This document shows, piece by piece, positions 45,765 to 55,735 of a DNA stretch of 64,000 nucleotides. The DNA is taken from positions 62,001 to 126,000 of the forward strand of contig PBQA01000014.1 of the NCBI GenBank assembly GCA_002724925.1. The letters are read 5' to 3'. Positions within the stretch are counted from its first letter, which is position 1. The number at the start of each line of letters is the position of its first letter. A program made the translations under genes and the position numbers. This DNA is from Oceanospirillaceae bacterium (GTDB taxonomy: Bacteria; Pseudomonadota; Gammaproteobacteria; Pseudomonadales; Oceanobacteraceae). The notes below the pieces were generated by a model, which had not been told where the DNA came from, did no database searches, and saw nothing but the letters and a program-made list of their open reading frames with translations.

Positions 45765-48677
45765 TTACTGCTCAGGTTCAAGCCAGAGTTTCCACAGTCG
45801 GGTCACATCATTACGCCGTGCATCAAATCCGAGTGCCGACACGGAGTCGCTCTCGAGGAGCAGGGATTGTTTCTGCAATGCACGCCGGTGAGTTTCGGCT
45901 CGGTAGGACAGGTAGGTTTCCTGTAGGGTCTGACAGTCTTGTGGAGCCATCAGACCGGCCTTCGTTAAGGCATCCAGCAACCGCATGTTATCGGTGACCT
46001 GAATAAGCTCAGGATGCTGGTGTGACCAGGCCAGTACGCCATATTGAACCAGAAACTCGATGTCAACAATACCCCCTTCATCTTGTTTCAGGTGAAACTG
46101 CTGGCCGTTCGTATCTTTAGAGCCAAGATTATCCCTCATTTTTTGCCGCATGGCTCGCACTTCTTCGCGCAGTTCAGGAATATCTCGTTGTGATGTCAGG
46201 ATTTTCTGACGGATGTCATTAAAGCCTGCCTCCAGCTCACTGGACCCGCTGATTACGCGTGCGCGGACCAGCGCCTGATGCTCCCAGGTCCAGGCATGGT
46301 TCTGTTGGTATTCTTTGAAGGCGTTAAGAGACGCTACGATCATGCCGGAGTTACCTGACGGACGAAGGCGCAGGTCGACTTCGTACAGGTCACCTGATCG
46401 TGTCTGCGTACTACAGAAGTGGACCATGCGCTGACCCATGCGGGTATAGAAAACGCCGTTGTCGAGGCTGCGTTCACCTGTGGTGTAGCCGCCTGCGTGC
46501 CCGTTATGAATAAAGACCAGATCAAGGTCTGAGCTGTAACTCAATTCCATCCCGCCCACTTTGCCATAACCCACAATGAGAAACTCGGGGGTATATACGG
46601 GCTCTTTGTTCGCGTCAGTCGGATAGCCATACTTAGCGACCATCTGCTCGAACGCCAGATTCTGCACCATGGTCATGGTGGTTTCTGCCAGACGGGTGAG
46701 GTAGTCGCTGATTTTCATCAGAGGCAGTTTGTTCATTACTTCGCAGGCTGCTGCGCGGAGTTTGTGAGCACGCACAAACTGTCGCATCTGCTCCATCTGC
46801 TGTTCGAGATCATCGGCTTCGATGCGCAACAAACGGAGATGCAGTTCTTCCTGCAGTTCACTCTGGTCGGGCAGTCGATACAGAGATTCCGGCACCAGAA
46901 GCTCGTCGAGAAGAAGTGGTGTTCGGGTAATGAATTCTGCGACCCAGCTGGATGCCGAACAGAGTTTAATCAGTTGCTCCAGCGCCTGTGGGTTTTCACT
47001 GAGCAGAACGAGATACGCTGTGCGTCTGAGTACCGCTTCGAGCAGAGGGATGATCCGCTCAAGTGTTTCTTCGGTGTTGTCTTGCGCCCAGACCTGCTCC
47101 AGTAACGAAGGCATCAGTGCTTCAAGGCGTTCGCGGCCTATCTGCTGCATATTGGTCACCGGGCGTGATTCACGGAAGGTATCGATGCGCTCGCGCACGG
47201 CAGATTCACCAGCACACGGATACTGCTCAAGGAAATCTCTGGCGGCCTCTTCGTTCAGTTCGCCATGCCAGAGGTCGAGCCAGACGAGGTCGGCTTCTTT
47301 GTCATCCTGCTCGTCGTCGTGCGCTACGATTTGTGCGAAATGGTGGCCGACAATGCTTCGGTGCTGATTCAGCAAAGTGACGAAGGCTTCCCAGTCGTCG
47401 CATTGCATTGAGACCGCTATGCGTGTCTGATCGCTTGGGTCTGTGGGTAGTTCCTGCGTCTGCTCATCCCGTAAGCTCTGAATTGCGTGCTCGGTATCAC
47501 GCAAAAAGAAGTAGGCGCTTTTCAGCTCTTCGGTGGCACCCGACGGCAGGTAGCCCTCAGCAGCGAGGATATCAAGGACATCGGCGAGTTCCCGTATCTG
47601 AAGATGTTTTTCCTGGCCACCACGGATCAGCTGAAACGCCTGTACGATAAATTCGACTTCGCGTATGCCGCCCGGGCCCAGCTTCACATTGTTGGTTAGT
47701 CCACGTCTGCGCACTTCTGCATTAATCATGGCTTTCATTGAGCGCAGCGACTCGAAAGCACTGAAGTCTACGTAAACGCGATAGGTAAATGGCCTCAGAA
47801 TATCGAGCAGTTCTTGCGCCTCAGGCGTTTCTTCTCCGGTCATTACCCGGGCTTTCACCATGGCGTAGCGTTCCCAGTCGCGCCCCTGGCTTTGGTAATA
47901 CTCATCTATAGAAGCGAAATTCATCACCAGAGGGCCACTCTGACCGTAAGGGCGCAGGCGCATGTCAGTACGGAAGACAAAGCCATCGACGGTTTGCTTA
48001 TCAAGCGCCTGAATCAGTTTCTGGCCAAGCTTAATAAAGAATTCCTGATTACTGATGACCTTCGGCCCCGTGGTGTTGCCACTGTCGGGGTAGGCGAAAA
48101 TAAGATCAATATCGGAGCTTAGATTCAGCTCCCAGCCGCCGAGCTTTCCCATACCAATGACAAGGAGGTGCTGCTGTTCGCCGGATTCTTTACCCACAGG
48201 CTGGCCATGGCGGGATTCAAGTAACGGCGACAGGAACTGAATACTGCGGACGACACAGAGGTCGGCGAGTTGAGAAAGCGCTTTCGTCGTTTCCAGTGTT
48301 CTGGCTGTTTTCAGTGCATCCCGCCAGATGATATGTACCATAGCGCGGCGTCGTAGTTTGCGCAGTGCCGCGTGCCACTCATCTTCTGTACTGGCCTCAT
48401 GCGCGAGTTGATCGAGCCAGTCGTTCATAGTCTTTGGGGTAATCTGAATATTGATCGACCCGTCGCTCACGGCGGCGCATAAGTGTTCATGATCACGAGG
48501 GAAGGCATCGGCGACATAGTCGCTGAGAGCAATCACGGTTTGTAATGCCGTTTGTTGCTCTTCGTTCAGGCCTGTAAAAAAATCGGACCATTGCCATCCC
48601 ATTCGCTCTGCCAGAGATGCAAGCTGAGGCTCGGTTGCTTGCCAATGAGGTAGGAGTGAGGAGGGGAGCATATGCAT
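45765..48677 (-). CDS. glnE: Bifunctional glutamine synthetase adenylyltransferase/deadenylase
   Basis: Two nucleotidyltransferase cores: GMGKLGGWELNLSSDIDLIF and GYGKVGGMELSYSSDLDLVF. Confidence 0.96.
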   Translation of the reverse strand: MHMLPSSLLPHWQATEPQLASLAERMGWQWSDFFTGLNEEQQTALQTVIALSDYVADAFPRDHEHLCAAVSDGSINIQITPKTMNDWLDQLAHEASTEDEWHAALRKLRRRAMVHIIWRDALKTARTLETTKALSQLADLCVVRSIQFLSPLLESRHGQPVGKESGEQQHLLVIGMGKLGGWELNLSSDIDLIFAYPDSGNTTGPKVISNQEFFIKLGQKLIQALDKQTVDGFVFRTDMRLRPYGQSGPLVMNFASIDEYYQSQGRDWERYAMVKARVMTGEETPEAQELLDILRPFTYRVYVDFSAFESLRSMKAMINAEVRRRGLTNNVKLGPGGIREVEFIVQAFQLIRGGQEKHLQIRELADVLDILAAEGYLPSGATEELKSAYFFLRDTEHAIQSLRDEQTQELPTDPSDQTRIAVSMQCDDWEAFVTLLNQHRSIVGHHFAQIVAHDDEQDDKEADLVWLDLWHGELNEEAARDFLEQYPCAGESAVRERIDTFRESRPVTNMQQIGRERLEALMPSLLEQVWAQDNTEETLERIIPLLEAVLRRTAYLVLLSENPQALEQLIKLCSASSWVAEFITRTPLLLDELLVPESLYRLPDQSELQEELHLRLLRIEADDLEQQMEQMRQFVRAHKLRAAACEVMNKLPLMKISDYLTRLAETTMTMVQNLAFEQMVAKYGYPTDANKEPVYTPEFLIVGYGKVGGMELSYSSDLDLVFIHNGHAGGYTTGERSLDNGVFYTRMGQRMVHFCSTQTRSGDLYEVDLRLRPSGNSGMIVASLNAFKEYQQNHAWTWEHQALVRARVISGSSELEAGFNDIRQKILTSQRDIPELREEVRAMRQKMRDNLGSKDTNGQQFHLKQDEGGIVDIEFLVQYGVLAWSHQHPELIQVTDNMRLLDALTKAGLMAPQDCQTLQETYLSYRAETHRRALQKQSLLLESDSVSALGFDARRNDVTRLWKLWLEPEQ

Positions 48678-48915
48678 AAACCTGTGTTGTTATCTGACTG
48701 ATTGTCTGGCCGGGAGCCTGAATTAACTGTAGCCGCAAAGGTGTACCTGTGAAAAGGGTACACCGAAGTGACTATAGGAACAGGGCGATTATAGAAATAG
48801 ACACCCGCATTCGGGAACCCGATACTGTCAGCGGGGTCGATATAGCCTCTGTTATTGCCTACAAAAATTGTGACCACCTATTTTTATCAAGTGTTTTGCC
48901 GGAGCTATTGAACGG

Positions 48916-51333
48916 ATGTCAGGGAAACCTACCAACAAGCCAACCGAAGAAAAGGCAGCGTCTAAGAAATCCATGCCTAAGAAATCAGTACCTAAGAAAT
49001 CAGTACCTAAGAAATCAGTAACTGATAAAAAAACAGGGAAGCCGCCGAGAAAACAGGGCACGGAGAATCCGGGAGTAGCAAAGCCGCGCCGCTGGAAAGC
49101 GACTCTGTTTGGCTTGTTTTCGGTATTGCTGGTGGTCTTCGCTGCCTGGCTGATCTATCTCGATGCTGAAGTGCGCAGAGCCTTTGATGGCAAAAAATGG
49201 GCGTTACCTGCAAAAGTATACGCTCGTCCTCTCGCCCTGTATCCAGGGCTTTTGCTGTCGCCAGAGCAGTTACAGGCTGAGCTGCAGTGGTCGGACTACA
49301 GGCAAAGCGCGACGGCTGATCGGCCGGGTACGTACCAGAGAGTCGGGAATACATGGCGTATATACCGCCGGGGGTTTCCATTCTGGGATGGTCCGGAGCC
49401 GAGTCGGATTATTGAGGTGACACTGAGGTCAGAGCGTGTCGAAAAGGTGTCTGACCAACAAAGCGCACAGGCTCTGGTACGTCTTGAGCCTCAGTACATT
49501 GGTGGCATTTTCCCTGTTCATAATGAAGACCGCGAACTGGTGCGCCTTGAAGATGTCCCGCCAGTGCTCGTGGCCGCATTGATTATTACCGAGGATAAGC
49601 GATTCTTTGAACATTGGGGGATATCCCCAACCGGCATTGCCCGGGCGATGGTGGCCAACGTCAATGCCGGGCGCATGGTGCAGGGCGGATCAACGCTTAC
49701 TCAGCAGCTGGTCAAAAATTTCTTTCTTACCAATGAGCGATCACTGAGCCGTAAGGTTCAGGAAGCCTTTATGTCGTTGCTGTTGGAGTTGCACTACGAC
49801 AAAGAAGAAATTCTTGAAGCGTATATTAATGAAGTTTATCTCGGGCAGTCCGGGCGGCGCAGTATTCATGGCTTCGGATTAGCGTCGCGTTTTTATTTTG
49901 GCAAACCCTTGAGGGAACTGGATAACGCCGAAATCGCAACTCTGGTCGGGTTGGTGAAAGGGGCGTCATTTTATAACCCGCGTCGCAATCCGCAACGCTC
50001 GAAAGATCGTCGGGATTTGATCCTTGGCCTGATGGCTGAAAATCAGGTAATTACCGAAGCAGAAAGCCTGCGTGCTAAACGCAGCCCTTTATTAACCGCG
50101 TCACCGAAACGAGCAGGTCAGCGGGAGTATCCCGCGTTTCTCGAACTCGCAAAGCAGCAGTTACAGCAGGATTATCGTCTGCAGGATCTGCAATCAGAAG
50201 GACTGAGGATTTTTACAACACTCGATCCGTGGGTGCAGAGCGCGGTTGAGAGCTCTGCGGAGGCGCATCTTTCGTCAATAGAAACACGTGCTCCGCGACT
50301 GAAAGGCAAGCTGGAAACGGCAGCGGTGATCACCAGTGTGGATGGTGGCGAAATTCGCGCATTGCTCGGTGGGCGTGACGCGTCTTTCTTTGGTTTTAAC
50401 CGGGCGTTAAATGCGAAAAGGGCTGTTGGTTCTCTCGCTAAACCAGCAGTCTACTTAGCGGCTTTGCGCAGCGGTAACTATCACTGGGGTACTTTGGTTG
50501 ACGACAGCCCGGTCACAGTAGAGGGGCAGGATGGCAGTCTCTGGCAGCCGAAAAACTACGATAAAAAAAGTCACGGGATGCTGCCTATGCAGGAGACTCT
50601 GCAGCGATCACTGAATCAGGCAACTGCTCGTCTGGGCATGACGGTTGGGCTGGAGAAGGTTGTTGATGAACTGGTCCGCTTAGGTATCCGTGATGATCTT
50701 ACGCCATATCCTTCGCTGCTACTGGGTGCGATGTCGTTGTCGCCATTCGAGATGACTCAGATGTATCAGACCATAGCGTCAGAAGGCTTTCTGATGCCGC
50801 TACGAACGATTGATGCGGTCACGACTGCAGAAGGGGATATGCTTTCATCTTATGCAATCCGCGGTCAGCAGGTGTATGACCCGGTGACGATGGAATGGCT
50901 CACGTCAGGTCTTAAGGCCGTCGTTCGCGAAGGTACCGCACGGAGGCTCAATGACCTGCCGCAGCCACTCGCGGGCAAGACAGGTACCAGTGATGAGCAA
51001 CGGGATGCCTGGTACGCTGGATTTGATAATCGTCACTTGGGCGTCATTTGGGTGGGCATGGATGACAATACCCCAATGCCATTCACAGGCAGTAGCGGAG
51101 CATTACCCATCTGGCAGGAATCGTTCAGGAGAATGGGAACGGAACCGCTGGCTCCGTCGAGAAGTCTGATAGAGATCCCTGTGAACCCGCAAGGGCAATT
51201 ACTCGAAGACGGTTGTTCTGGTAAGGTGTATGCATTCCCCGCGTCGTGGCAGGCACAAGACAGGATTGCCTGTGAGTCAGGGGTCCAAAGTATCGGTAAA
51301 GGGATTCGCTCATGGTTCGAACGATTGTTTTGA
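48916..51333 (+). CDS. mrcB: Penicillin-binding protein 1B (bifunctional transglycosylase/transpeptidase)
   Basis: ALIITEDKRFFEHWGISPTGIARA, GGSTLTQQLVKNFFLT, SLAKPAVYL (SxxK), AGKTGTSDEQRDAWYAGF. Confidence 0.95.
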   Translation: MSGKPTNKPTEEKAASKKSMPKKSVPKKSVPKKSVTDKKTGKPPRKQGTENPGVAKPRRWKATLFGLFSVLLVVFAAWLIYLDAEVRRAFDGKKWALPAKVYARPLALYPGLLLSPEQLQAELQWSDYRQSATADRPGTYQRVGNTWRIYRRGFPFWDGPEPSRIIEVTLRSERVEKVSDQQSAQALVRLEPQYIGGIFPVHNEDRELVRLEDVPPVLVAALIITEDKRFFEHWGISPTGIARAMVANVNAGRMVQGGSTLTQQLVKNFFLTNERSLSRKVQEAFMSLLLELHYDKEEILEAYINEVYLGQSGRRSIHGFGLASRFYFGKPLRELDNAEIATLVGLVKGASFYNPRRNPQRSKDRRDLILGLMAENQVITEAESLRAKRSPLLTASPKRAGQREYPAFLELAKQQLQQDYRLQDLQSEGLRIFTTLDPWVQSAVESSAEAHLSSIETRAPRLKGKLETAAVITSVDGGEIRALLGGRDASFFGFNRALNAKRAVGSLAKPAVYLAALRSGNYHWGTLVDDSPVTVEGQDGSLWQPKNYDKKSHGMLPMQETLQRSLNQATARLGMTVGLEKVVDELVRLGIRDDLTPYPSLLLGAMSLSPFEMTQMYQTIASEGFLMPLRTIDAVTTAEGDMLSSYAIRGQQVYDPVTMEWLTSGLKAVVREGTARRLNDLPQPLAGKTGTSDEQRDAWYAGFDNRHLGVIWVGMDDNTPMPFTGSSGALPIWQESFRRMGTEPLAPSRSLIEIPVNPQGQLLEDGCSGKVYAFPASWQAQDRIACESGVQSIGKGIRSWFERLF
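48962..49020 (+). repeat. 15-bp tandem repeat in mrcB 5' region
   Basis: CCTAAGAAATCAGTA-type units encoding PKKSM/PKKSV/PKKSV/PKKSV in the cytoplasmic tail. Confidence 0.85.
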
Positions 51334-51686
51334 TTGCAGTGGCTGGCTTTCTGGCTGCATGTGCGACGCCATCATCGCAAGAGGGGGCCTCTCAGGATTA
51401 CGGCCAGTATCAGGATGGCACTGATCATCCCGCGGTAAAAATGCTGTTTGGTCAGGCAGACGATGCTGCTCAGGCAGGCAACTGGAGCGCCGCGCTGACA
51501 TACCTTGATCAGGCGCGACGGATTGAGCCCAGAAACCCCTACGTTTTATATCGACAGGCAAAAGCGTATGCAGCCGCTGGTGACAGTGCACGTGCACGTC
51601 AACTGCTTGAACGGGCGCGAGTGTTCGCTAACGAAGATGATGAAATGCTGAGTTATCTCTTGTACGAGCTGGAGTTTCAGCTATAA
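51312..51686 (+). CDS. TPR-containing lipoprotein
   Basis: Lipobox LAACA; NWSAALTYLDQARRIEPRNPYVLYRQAKAYAAAGDSARARQLLERA; overlaps the mrcB 3' end. Confidence 0.8.
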   Translation: MVRTIVLIAVAGFLAACATPSSQEGASQDYGQYQDGTDHPAVKMLFGQADDAAQAGNWSAALTYLDQARRIEPRNPYVLYRQAKAYAAAGDSARARQLLERARVFANEDDEMLSYLLYELEFQL

Positions 51687-51720
51687 AAAACGGCCACTGG
51701 TTCGTGGCCGTTTTTATTAT
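51683..51720. terminator. Rho-independent terminator between convergent genes
   Basis: AAAAAACGGCCACTGGTTCGTGGCCGTTTTTATT hairpin. Confidence 0.88.
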
Positions 51721-51733
51721 TTTCGGGGCGCTC

Positions 51734-53230
51734 TTAGTGCGTTTTAAAGTTAGCCAGTAAATTCGCGAGCTTACCAGCCATATTGGCTAACTCACCCGTT
51801 TTCGATTTCGAGGCCTGTGCCAGTGCAAGATTAGAATCTCCAATTTCACGGATTGATATAATATTGCCATTGACCTCGTTGACCGCCAGATTCTGCTCTC
51901 GGATAGCCTGTGCAATTTGCTGATTCATCGTACTCATTGATTCTACCGCTGATTTAATCAGCGTCAGTTGCTCATCAATATGCCCTATCTGGCTGACGCT
52001 TTCGCCAACACCGCTGAGTGATGTTTCCATGGCGCTGACTGCCTCACTTGAGCCCTTCTGCAGTTGTTCAATCATTCGTTGAATTTCTTCGGTACTCTCG
52101 TGCGTACGTGACGCAAGGGTGCGAACTTCATCGGCAACAACAGCGAAGCCACGCCCTTGTTCACCCGCACGGGCAGCCTCAATTGCGGCATTCAGTGCTA
52201 AGAGGTTCGTTTGTTCTGCAATGCCCTGAATTACAGATAACACAGAGCCGATATTGTTACTTTCTGAGTCCAGGTTTTCGATCACCGTATTCGCAGTCTT
52301 AATATTTTGCTCCAGGCGTTCGATACTGGTTCTTGCGGCGCGGATTTCTTTATCGCTGGCAGAAGAAACTTCGGTTGCAGACGTTGCAGATTCGGCTGCT
52401 TCATCTGAGAACCGGTTTATTTCCTCCATCGCGCTGGTCATCTCCTGAGTCGCAGAGGCAATCAGGTCAGTTTCGTCGCTTTGCTTACTTGATCCCATCT
52501 CGACGGTTTTGCATGATTTATCAAAGTCATCGCTGATCCCCGAAATCTCGCATGACAGTTCTCGTGCTTCATTGACGAGTTCATTGACCTGAAAGAAGAA
52601 GGTGTTAAATGTATGGCCAAAAGAAGACTGAGGTTTATCGAGTTGATAAGACAGGTCAATCTGCCCTTCTTTCTGCAGATGCTCACCAATGCTGAGTAGC
52701 TCCACACTCTGAAGAAACTCCGCCCAGCTTTTACGGGATAGATAAACAAGTATGCCAGCTTCGAAAACGACGAAAGCGGCGTGTAACAATACAATCTCCA
52801 GACCTGCGTGGTACTCAAAGATGTATACCCCAGAACCCATTTCCTGAAGGTAGTTGAACACCAGATGATGGACGGCGATCACGGCCGCTGCAGTGATGAT
52901 AGTGAGATGGTCGCGGTAGTAGAGGAGTGCAGCAAGCAGCGCGAAGATACCAAAGTGCATTTCTATAAGGCCATGCGCCTGATGAATATGCAGAGCGGAA
53001 AAAACCATCAGCGAGGCCGCAAATGAGATACGTGTTAAGCGGTGGCCTGGCAAGGCCTTGCTGATCATTGCAGGTACAGCAACCGCAGGAACGCCGACCA
53101 GAAACGCCTCCGCCCAGGTGTTGTTCCAACTGGCCAGTGCGAACGAGAGCGCGAGTAAAGCAACGCTCAGTGTCAGAAAAAACCGGTCCGCATCTTGATA
53201 GAATTTTTTTATTGCAGGGGGTTGGTTCAT
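51734..53230 (-). CDS. Methyl-accepting chemotaxis protein with polytopic N-terminal sensor domain
   Basis: MCP hairpin [44 protein letters not shown]; several TM helices with conserved-looking His residues; start set at [10 protein letters not shown]. Confidence 0.9.
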   Translation of the reverse strand: MNQPPAIKKFYQDADRFFLTLSVALLALSFALASWNNTWAEAFLVGVPAVAVPAMISKALPGHRLTRISFAASLMVFSALHIHQAHGLIEMHFGIFALLAALLYYRDHLTIITAAAVIAVHHLVFNYLQEMGSGVYIFEYHAGLEIVLLHAAFVVFEAGILVYLSRKSWAEFLQSVELLSIGEHLQKEGQIDLSYQLDKPQSSFGHTFNTFFFQVNELVNEARELSCEISGISDDFDKSCKTVEMGSSKQSDETDLIASATQEMTSAMEEINRFSDEAAESATSATEVSSASDKEIRAARTSIERLEQNIKTANTVIENLDSESNNIGSVLSVIQGIAEQTNLLALNAAIEAARAGEQGRGFAVVADEVRTLASRTHESTEEIQRMIEQLQKGSSEAVSAMETSLSGVGESVSQIGHIDEQLTLIKSAVESMSTMNQQIAQAIREQNLAVNEVNGNIISIREIGDSNLALAQASKSKTGELANMAGKLANLLANFKTH

Positions 53231-53378
53231 AGCAGTAACCACATTCCTTATATTGGTATCTGCTTTGAGTGTAGACAAGGTTCAGAGGCTTGCTACCCGC
53301 AATAACGACCGGTTTATCAATAACTCGGTCTGATTTCTTATACGGGAGTTGTACAAAGTATGGTCAACGTCTGTGCGG

Positions 53379-53996
53379 TTACTTCTTAACCTGCTGGCGA
53401 TGATGAAGGCTTGTTTGATAGAGCAGGATCACCAGAGGAATCGCAAGGTAGGTCAGTTCTACACTGGATCTGAGTCTCTCGTAAGAAAAACGTTCGTAGC
53501 CATGAGTGAGGTAAGTGAAGGTTACGATTCCCCACAGAGAGGCCACCAGAAACTTCTGTCCCATAAATAATCGAGGCTTGAGTGACCAGGCCAGTAGTGA
53601 GGCAGCGCCAATAACAGCGCTGATTGCGGGGATAAACTCCGCGACACCGCTGCGGCGTGCCAGCTCAAAGACAACACATAAAACGAGTAAAATCCGGCCC
53701 CAGATTACCCTGTCCCAGTAACAGTATTCGCCTGCTCCCATTACCTGGGCTGCTTGCATAGTTCTCACGAGAACGACCAGTGGAAGCGCGGCGTACCACG
53801 CCAGACCATACAGAAGTGTTTCAGCGGCATCATTGCCGGTGGCGGCGCCGAATATTTCGCCGCCAGCAGCAACCGCGATAATCAGGCCGGCTGCAAAATC
53901 AGCCGCCTTTTCACCAGACCACTCTTTCTGAGATGAAGGTCGTGCGCTCCAGCAAAAGAGCGCAGAGACCAGAAGTAGAAGCAGGCTTCCTGTCAC
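53379..53996 (-). CDS. Uncharacterised integral membrane protein
   Basis: 205-aa polytopic ORF, overlaps the hemL 3' end by 4 bp. Confidence 0.65.
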   Translation of the reverse strand: MTGSLLLLLVSALFCWSARPSSQKEWSGEKAADFAAGLIIAVAAGGEIFGAATGNDAAETLLYGLAWYAALPLVVLVRTMQAAQVMGAGEYCYWDRVIWGRILLVLCVVFELARRSGVAEFIPAISAVIGAASLLAWSLKPRLFMGQKFLVASLWGIVTFTYLTHGYERFSYERLRSSVELTYLAIPLVILLYQTSLHHRQQVKK

Positions 53997-55288
53997 AGGG
54001 TCGCCATTACGCGGTCAGCCGCCGCGATAGTGTCGTCGATATCCTGCTCTGTGTGCGCAATGGACATAAAGCCCGCTTCGAATGATGACGGCGCAAGATA
54101 CACACCTTCCTTCAACATGCCATGGAAGAATTTATTAAAACGCTCGCCATCGCAGTGGTCTGCGACATCACGGAAGCCGTTAATTTCGTTTAGCTCTGTG
54201 AAGAACAGGCCAAACATAGAGCCTGCGCTGGTGGAGGTGAACGGAATACCGTGCTTATTTGCCGCTGCTTTAAAGCCGTCCAGCATCTGATTTACCCGCG
54301 CGGTCAGCTGGTCATAGAACCCTGGCTTCTGGATAGCTTTCAGCATCGCCAGGCCCGCAGCCATCGCCAGTGGGTTGCCCGACAGAGTACCCGCCTGATA
54401 CACAGGGCCAAGCGGCGCCAGATATTCCATGATCTCGCGCTTGCCACCAAAGGCACCAACGGGCAGACCGCCACCAATGACTTTACCCAGGCAGGTCATG
54501 TCTGGGGTGATATCGTAGTATTGCTGCGCCCCCCCAAGAGATACGCGGAAGCCACTCATTACCTCATCGAAGATAAGTACGATACCGTGCACTGTGCAAA
54601 GCTCGCGCAAGCCCTGAAGGAAGGACTTTGAGGGTGGAATGCAGTTCATATTTCCAGCGACTGGCTCGATGATAACGCAGGCAATTTCGTCGCCCATTCT
54701 GGCGAAGCATTCTTTGACATTATCGAGGTCGTTGTAATCGAGAGTGATGGTATTTTCAGCAACACTGGCAGGAACACCCGGGGACGTGGGTACGCCCAAA
54801 GTCAGCATACCGGAGCCCGCTTTTACCAGCAGTGAATCTGCGTGCCCGTGGTAACAACCTTCAAATTTCACCAGCTTGTCGCGCCCGGTAAAGCCGCGAG
54901 CAAGGCGGATGGCGCTCATGGTCGCTTCAGTACCGGAGTTAACCATACGTACCATATCCATTGACGGGATCAGTTTACAGACTTCGTTCGCCATCTCGAT
55001 TTCAATATGCGTTGGCGCACCAAAGCTAAGGCCTTTGTCCATCCGCGCACGCACGGCGTCCAGAATTTCGTCGGCGGAATGCCCGAGAATCATTGGTCCC
55101 CAGCTACCGACGTAATCAATGTATCGGTTGTTGTCGGCATCGAATACATACGCGCCTTTCGCGTGGTCGAAGAAAATAGGTGTACCGCCCACACCTTTAA
55201 ATGCACGTACCGGAGAATTAACGCCGCCCGGGATGTGTTTCTGAGCAGCTTCAAACAACGCTTCTGACTGAGAAATAGAATAAGTCAT
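53993..55288 (-). CDS. hemL: Glutamate-1-semialdehyde 2,1-aminomutase
   Basis: [70 protein letters not shown]. Confidence 0.97.
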   Translation of the reverse strand: MTYSISQSEALFEAAQKHIPGGVNSPVRAFKGVGGTPIFFDHAKGAYVFDADNNRYIDYVGSWGPMILGHSADEILDAVRARMDKGLSFGAPTHIEIEMANEVCKLIPSMDMVRMVNSGTEATMSAIRLARGFTGRDKLVKFEGCYHGHADSLLVKAGSGMLTLGVPTSPGVPASVAENTITLDYNDLDNVKECFARMGDEIACVIIEPVAGNMNCIPPSKSFLQGLRELCTVHGIVLIFDEVMSGFRVSLGGAQQYYDITPDMTCLGKVIGGGLPVGAFGGKREIMEYLAPLGPVYQAGTLSGNPLAMAAGLAMLKAIQKPGFYDQLTARVNQMLDGFKAAANKHGIPFTSTSAGSMFGLFFTELNEINGFRDVADHCDGERFNKFFHGMLKEGVYLAPSSFEAGFMSIAHTEQDIDDTIAAADRVMATL

Positions 55289-55303
55289 AAAAATACCTTG
55301 GAA

Positions 55304-55732
55304 TTAAAACGGTCGGACGACGACGAGAATAACGACGCCGAGCAGAATAAATACCGGAACTTCATTAAACCAGCGATAAAACACATGGGTTCGGGTATTC
55401 CGGTCTTCTTTGAATACGTTCAGCAGGTGACCACAATAAAAGTGGTAAACAACGAGTAGCGCGACCAGCGTCAGTTTGGCGTGCATCCAGCCCTGGCTGA
55501 AGTAAAAGCCGGCGTTCATGAATAACATCCAGAGGCCGAGTGCAATCACCACGACCATGGATGGGGTCATAATGCCCCGGTAGAGCTTGCGTTCCATGAT
55601 TTTGAAGCGCTCTCGTGAAATTTCGTCTGTCGCATCGGCGTGATAAACAAACAGGCGCGGCAGGTAAAAAATCGCTGCAAACCAAGTGACGACAGCAATG
55701 ATGTGAAAGGCTTTCAGCCAGAGGAAGGTCAT
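55304..55732 (-). CDS. hemJ: HemJ-family protoporphyrinogen IX oxidase
   Basis: LWLKAFHIIAVVTWFAAIFYLPRLFVYH, MERKLYRGIMTPSM, HAKLTLVALLVVYH. Confidence 0.88.
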   Translation of the reverse strand: MTFLWLKAFHIIAVVTWFAAIFYLPRLFVYHADATDEISRERFKIMERKLYRGIMTPSMVVVIALGLWMLFMNAGFYFSQGWMHAKLTLVALLVVYHFYCGHLLNVFKEDRNTRTHVFYRWFNEVPVFILLGVVILVVVRPF

Positions 55733-55735
55733 GAA

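Noticed and set aside
48962-49020. Possible CRISPR-like direct repeats
   Set aside because: Contiguous 15-bp in-frame coding repeats without spacers
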